DNA of 64,000 nucleotides from Amphirosellinia nigrospora (Eukaryota > Ascomycota > Sordariomycetes > Xylariales > Xylariaceae), in contig SCHM01000002.1 of assembly GCA_004123355.1 (NCBI GenBank), positions 11,133,569 to 11,197,568 on the forward strand. Direction: 5' to 3'. Position 1 is the first letter of the stretch, and every line of letters starts with the position of its first letter. Both the position numbers and the translations under genes were made by a program. The notes below the pieces were generated by a model. It did no database searches, had not been told where the DNA came from, and saw only the letters and a program-made list of their open reading frames with translations. Below are positions 63,101 through 64,000 of the stretch, piece by piece.

Positions 63101-64000
63101 CTTTTATTAGCTATAATAGTTATAATATACGTATTAGTAATTTTTATATATATTTATAGCTATAAACTAAAACTTTAAAATTAATAATAAAATTATTAAA
63201 GTTATAAAAAATAATAATATTTTTAAAATAATTAATAATAGTTTTATAAAAATAAAAAAATCATTATTAATTAGTATATTTAGTTATAGTTTTTTATTTA
63301 TAATTTAACTTTTTTTTCGTATTTTATAATTTTAAATTATTTATTATTATTAATTTTTTAAATAAAAAACTTAAATTTAGCTTAATACGTTTTTTTACGC
63401 GTTTATTTTTAATAGTAATTATTTAGCTTTATATTTTTTTATTATATTCTAGCGTATTAAAATATTTATTACCGATTATAATTCTATTTATATTTAAATT
63501 AATATATATTTTTACGTTTTAATTAGTCGGCAAAACGTATATATAAAAGCGAAAATATATATAGTTTAAACGCAAAGCTTTATTATATACGTTTACGTTT
63601 AGCGCTTTAAATATAAATATTTTTAATTTAAAGATTTTATTTAATTTACTTTATATAAATAATAAATTATTATTAAAAATATTTTATTTTTTAACTATAT
63701 TTTTTTAACTAATTTATATTAGTTTAAATATTAAAAAGTTTATTTTATAAAAATAATATTTATATAATATTTATATATATATTGCTTAAAAATAATAAAT
63801 AAAAATATTAATACGCGCTATATATTTTAACGGAATATATAGCTTATATTTTTATATATAAAATAAAAATATTAAATAATTTATACTTTTTATAATATTT
63901 ATAATAAATAAATTAAACTAAATATATAATAAAAAATATTATTGCTATAATATTTTTTATCGGTATTATATTTAGATTTTTTTTTATTTAAATATATATT
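60113..64000. repeat. RIP-degraded repeat DNA to window end
   Basis: 3.9 kb of AT-rich DNA with no open frame of note and no repeat pair that I could recognise inside the window. It continues beyond the end. It could be another element, or the right part of the element interrupted by the Copia insertion. Confidence 0.5.

Larger units (their letters stand above)
42050..64000. repeat. AT-rich isochore of RIP-mutated repeats (runs past window end)
   Basis: From about 42050 the sequence becomes almost pure A+T to the last base. Remaining C and G sit nearly always in GCT/AGC or CG contexts, and CA/TG dinucleotides are scarce. That is the footprint of repeat-induced point mutation, in which CpA is converted to TpA in duplicated DNA during the sexual cycle. 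No host gene is visible. The block contains two LTR retrotransposon fossils and undetermined remains. Such isochores are known in several ascomycetes, for example Leptosphaeria and Epichloe. Confidence 0.92.

Noticed and set aside
42050-64000. Mitochondrial DNA insertion or centromere as the cause of the AT block
   Set aside because: No mitochondrial gene, tRNA or rRNA can be recognised, and the CA/TG loss with LTR pairs fits RIP-mutated transposons; a centromeric position is possible but nothing in the window shows it.

Overview
The window looks like nuclear DNA of a filamentous ascomycete (Pezizomycotina, probably Sordariomycetes). Genes carry short introns with GT..AG ends and CTAAC-type branch sites, intergenic DNA is sprinkled with CCTAGGTACCTA-like motifs, and the right third is an extremely A+T-rich block with the base-pair context expected of repeat-induced point mutation (RIP). 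The species cannot be named from the sequence alone.

Layout. 1-13.2 kb is a compact housekeeping block: Pmt1-type protein O-mannosyltransferase (minus, cut by the window start), SF3a subunit 1/Prp21 (plus), a UBA-UAS-UBX ER protein of the Ubx2/FAF2 type (minus), Pan3 of the poly(A) nuclease (plus, with an unusually long 1.5 kb intron) and Lsm7 (minus). 16.5-28.1 kb holds a Zn-cluster-like protein, a small glyoxalase-fold protein, the mitochondrial pyrimidine nucleotide carrier Rim2, sorting nexin Snx3/Grd19 and a two-part RNA-binding (RRM) protein. 28.1-35.9 kb is gene-poor, with one small secreted, probably GPI-anchored protein. 35.9-41.2 kb carries an accessory trio: secreted type-B carboxylesterase, Zn2Cys6 regulator and short-chain dehydrogenase, the last two divergent. 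At about 42.05 kb composition switches abruptly to an AT block that runs to the window end. It contains at least two dead LTR retrotransposons, each framed by a pair of direct repeats: a Ty3/Gypsy element (about 42.98-49.61 kb, plus) and a Ty1/Copia element (about 52.83-60.11 kb, minus).

A point that affects every gene model: most coding regions, including single-copy housekeeping genes, contain one to several single-base frame breaks, nearly all looking like a lost base in or next to a short homopolymer, while the protein continues correctly in the next frame. Lsm7 and the glyoxalase-fold gene are intact. The simplest reading is residual indel error of a long-read assembly and not mass pseudogenisation. 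Gene spans below therefore cross frames, and exact starts and stops are less certain than usual.

Functionally the left 28 kb mixes secretory-pathway functions (Pmt1, Ubx2-like, Snx3) with RNA processing and decay (SF3a1, Lsm7, Pan3, RRM protein) and mitochondrial nucleotide import (Rim2). The esterase-regulator-reductase trio beside the isochore has the look of a small accessory metabolic or detoxification locus. I did not find a convincing new biological system. The best leads are the oversized Pan3 intron, two GC-AG introns, and the accessory trio at the isochore edge.
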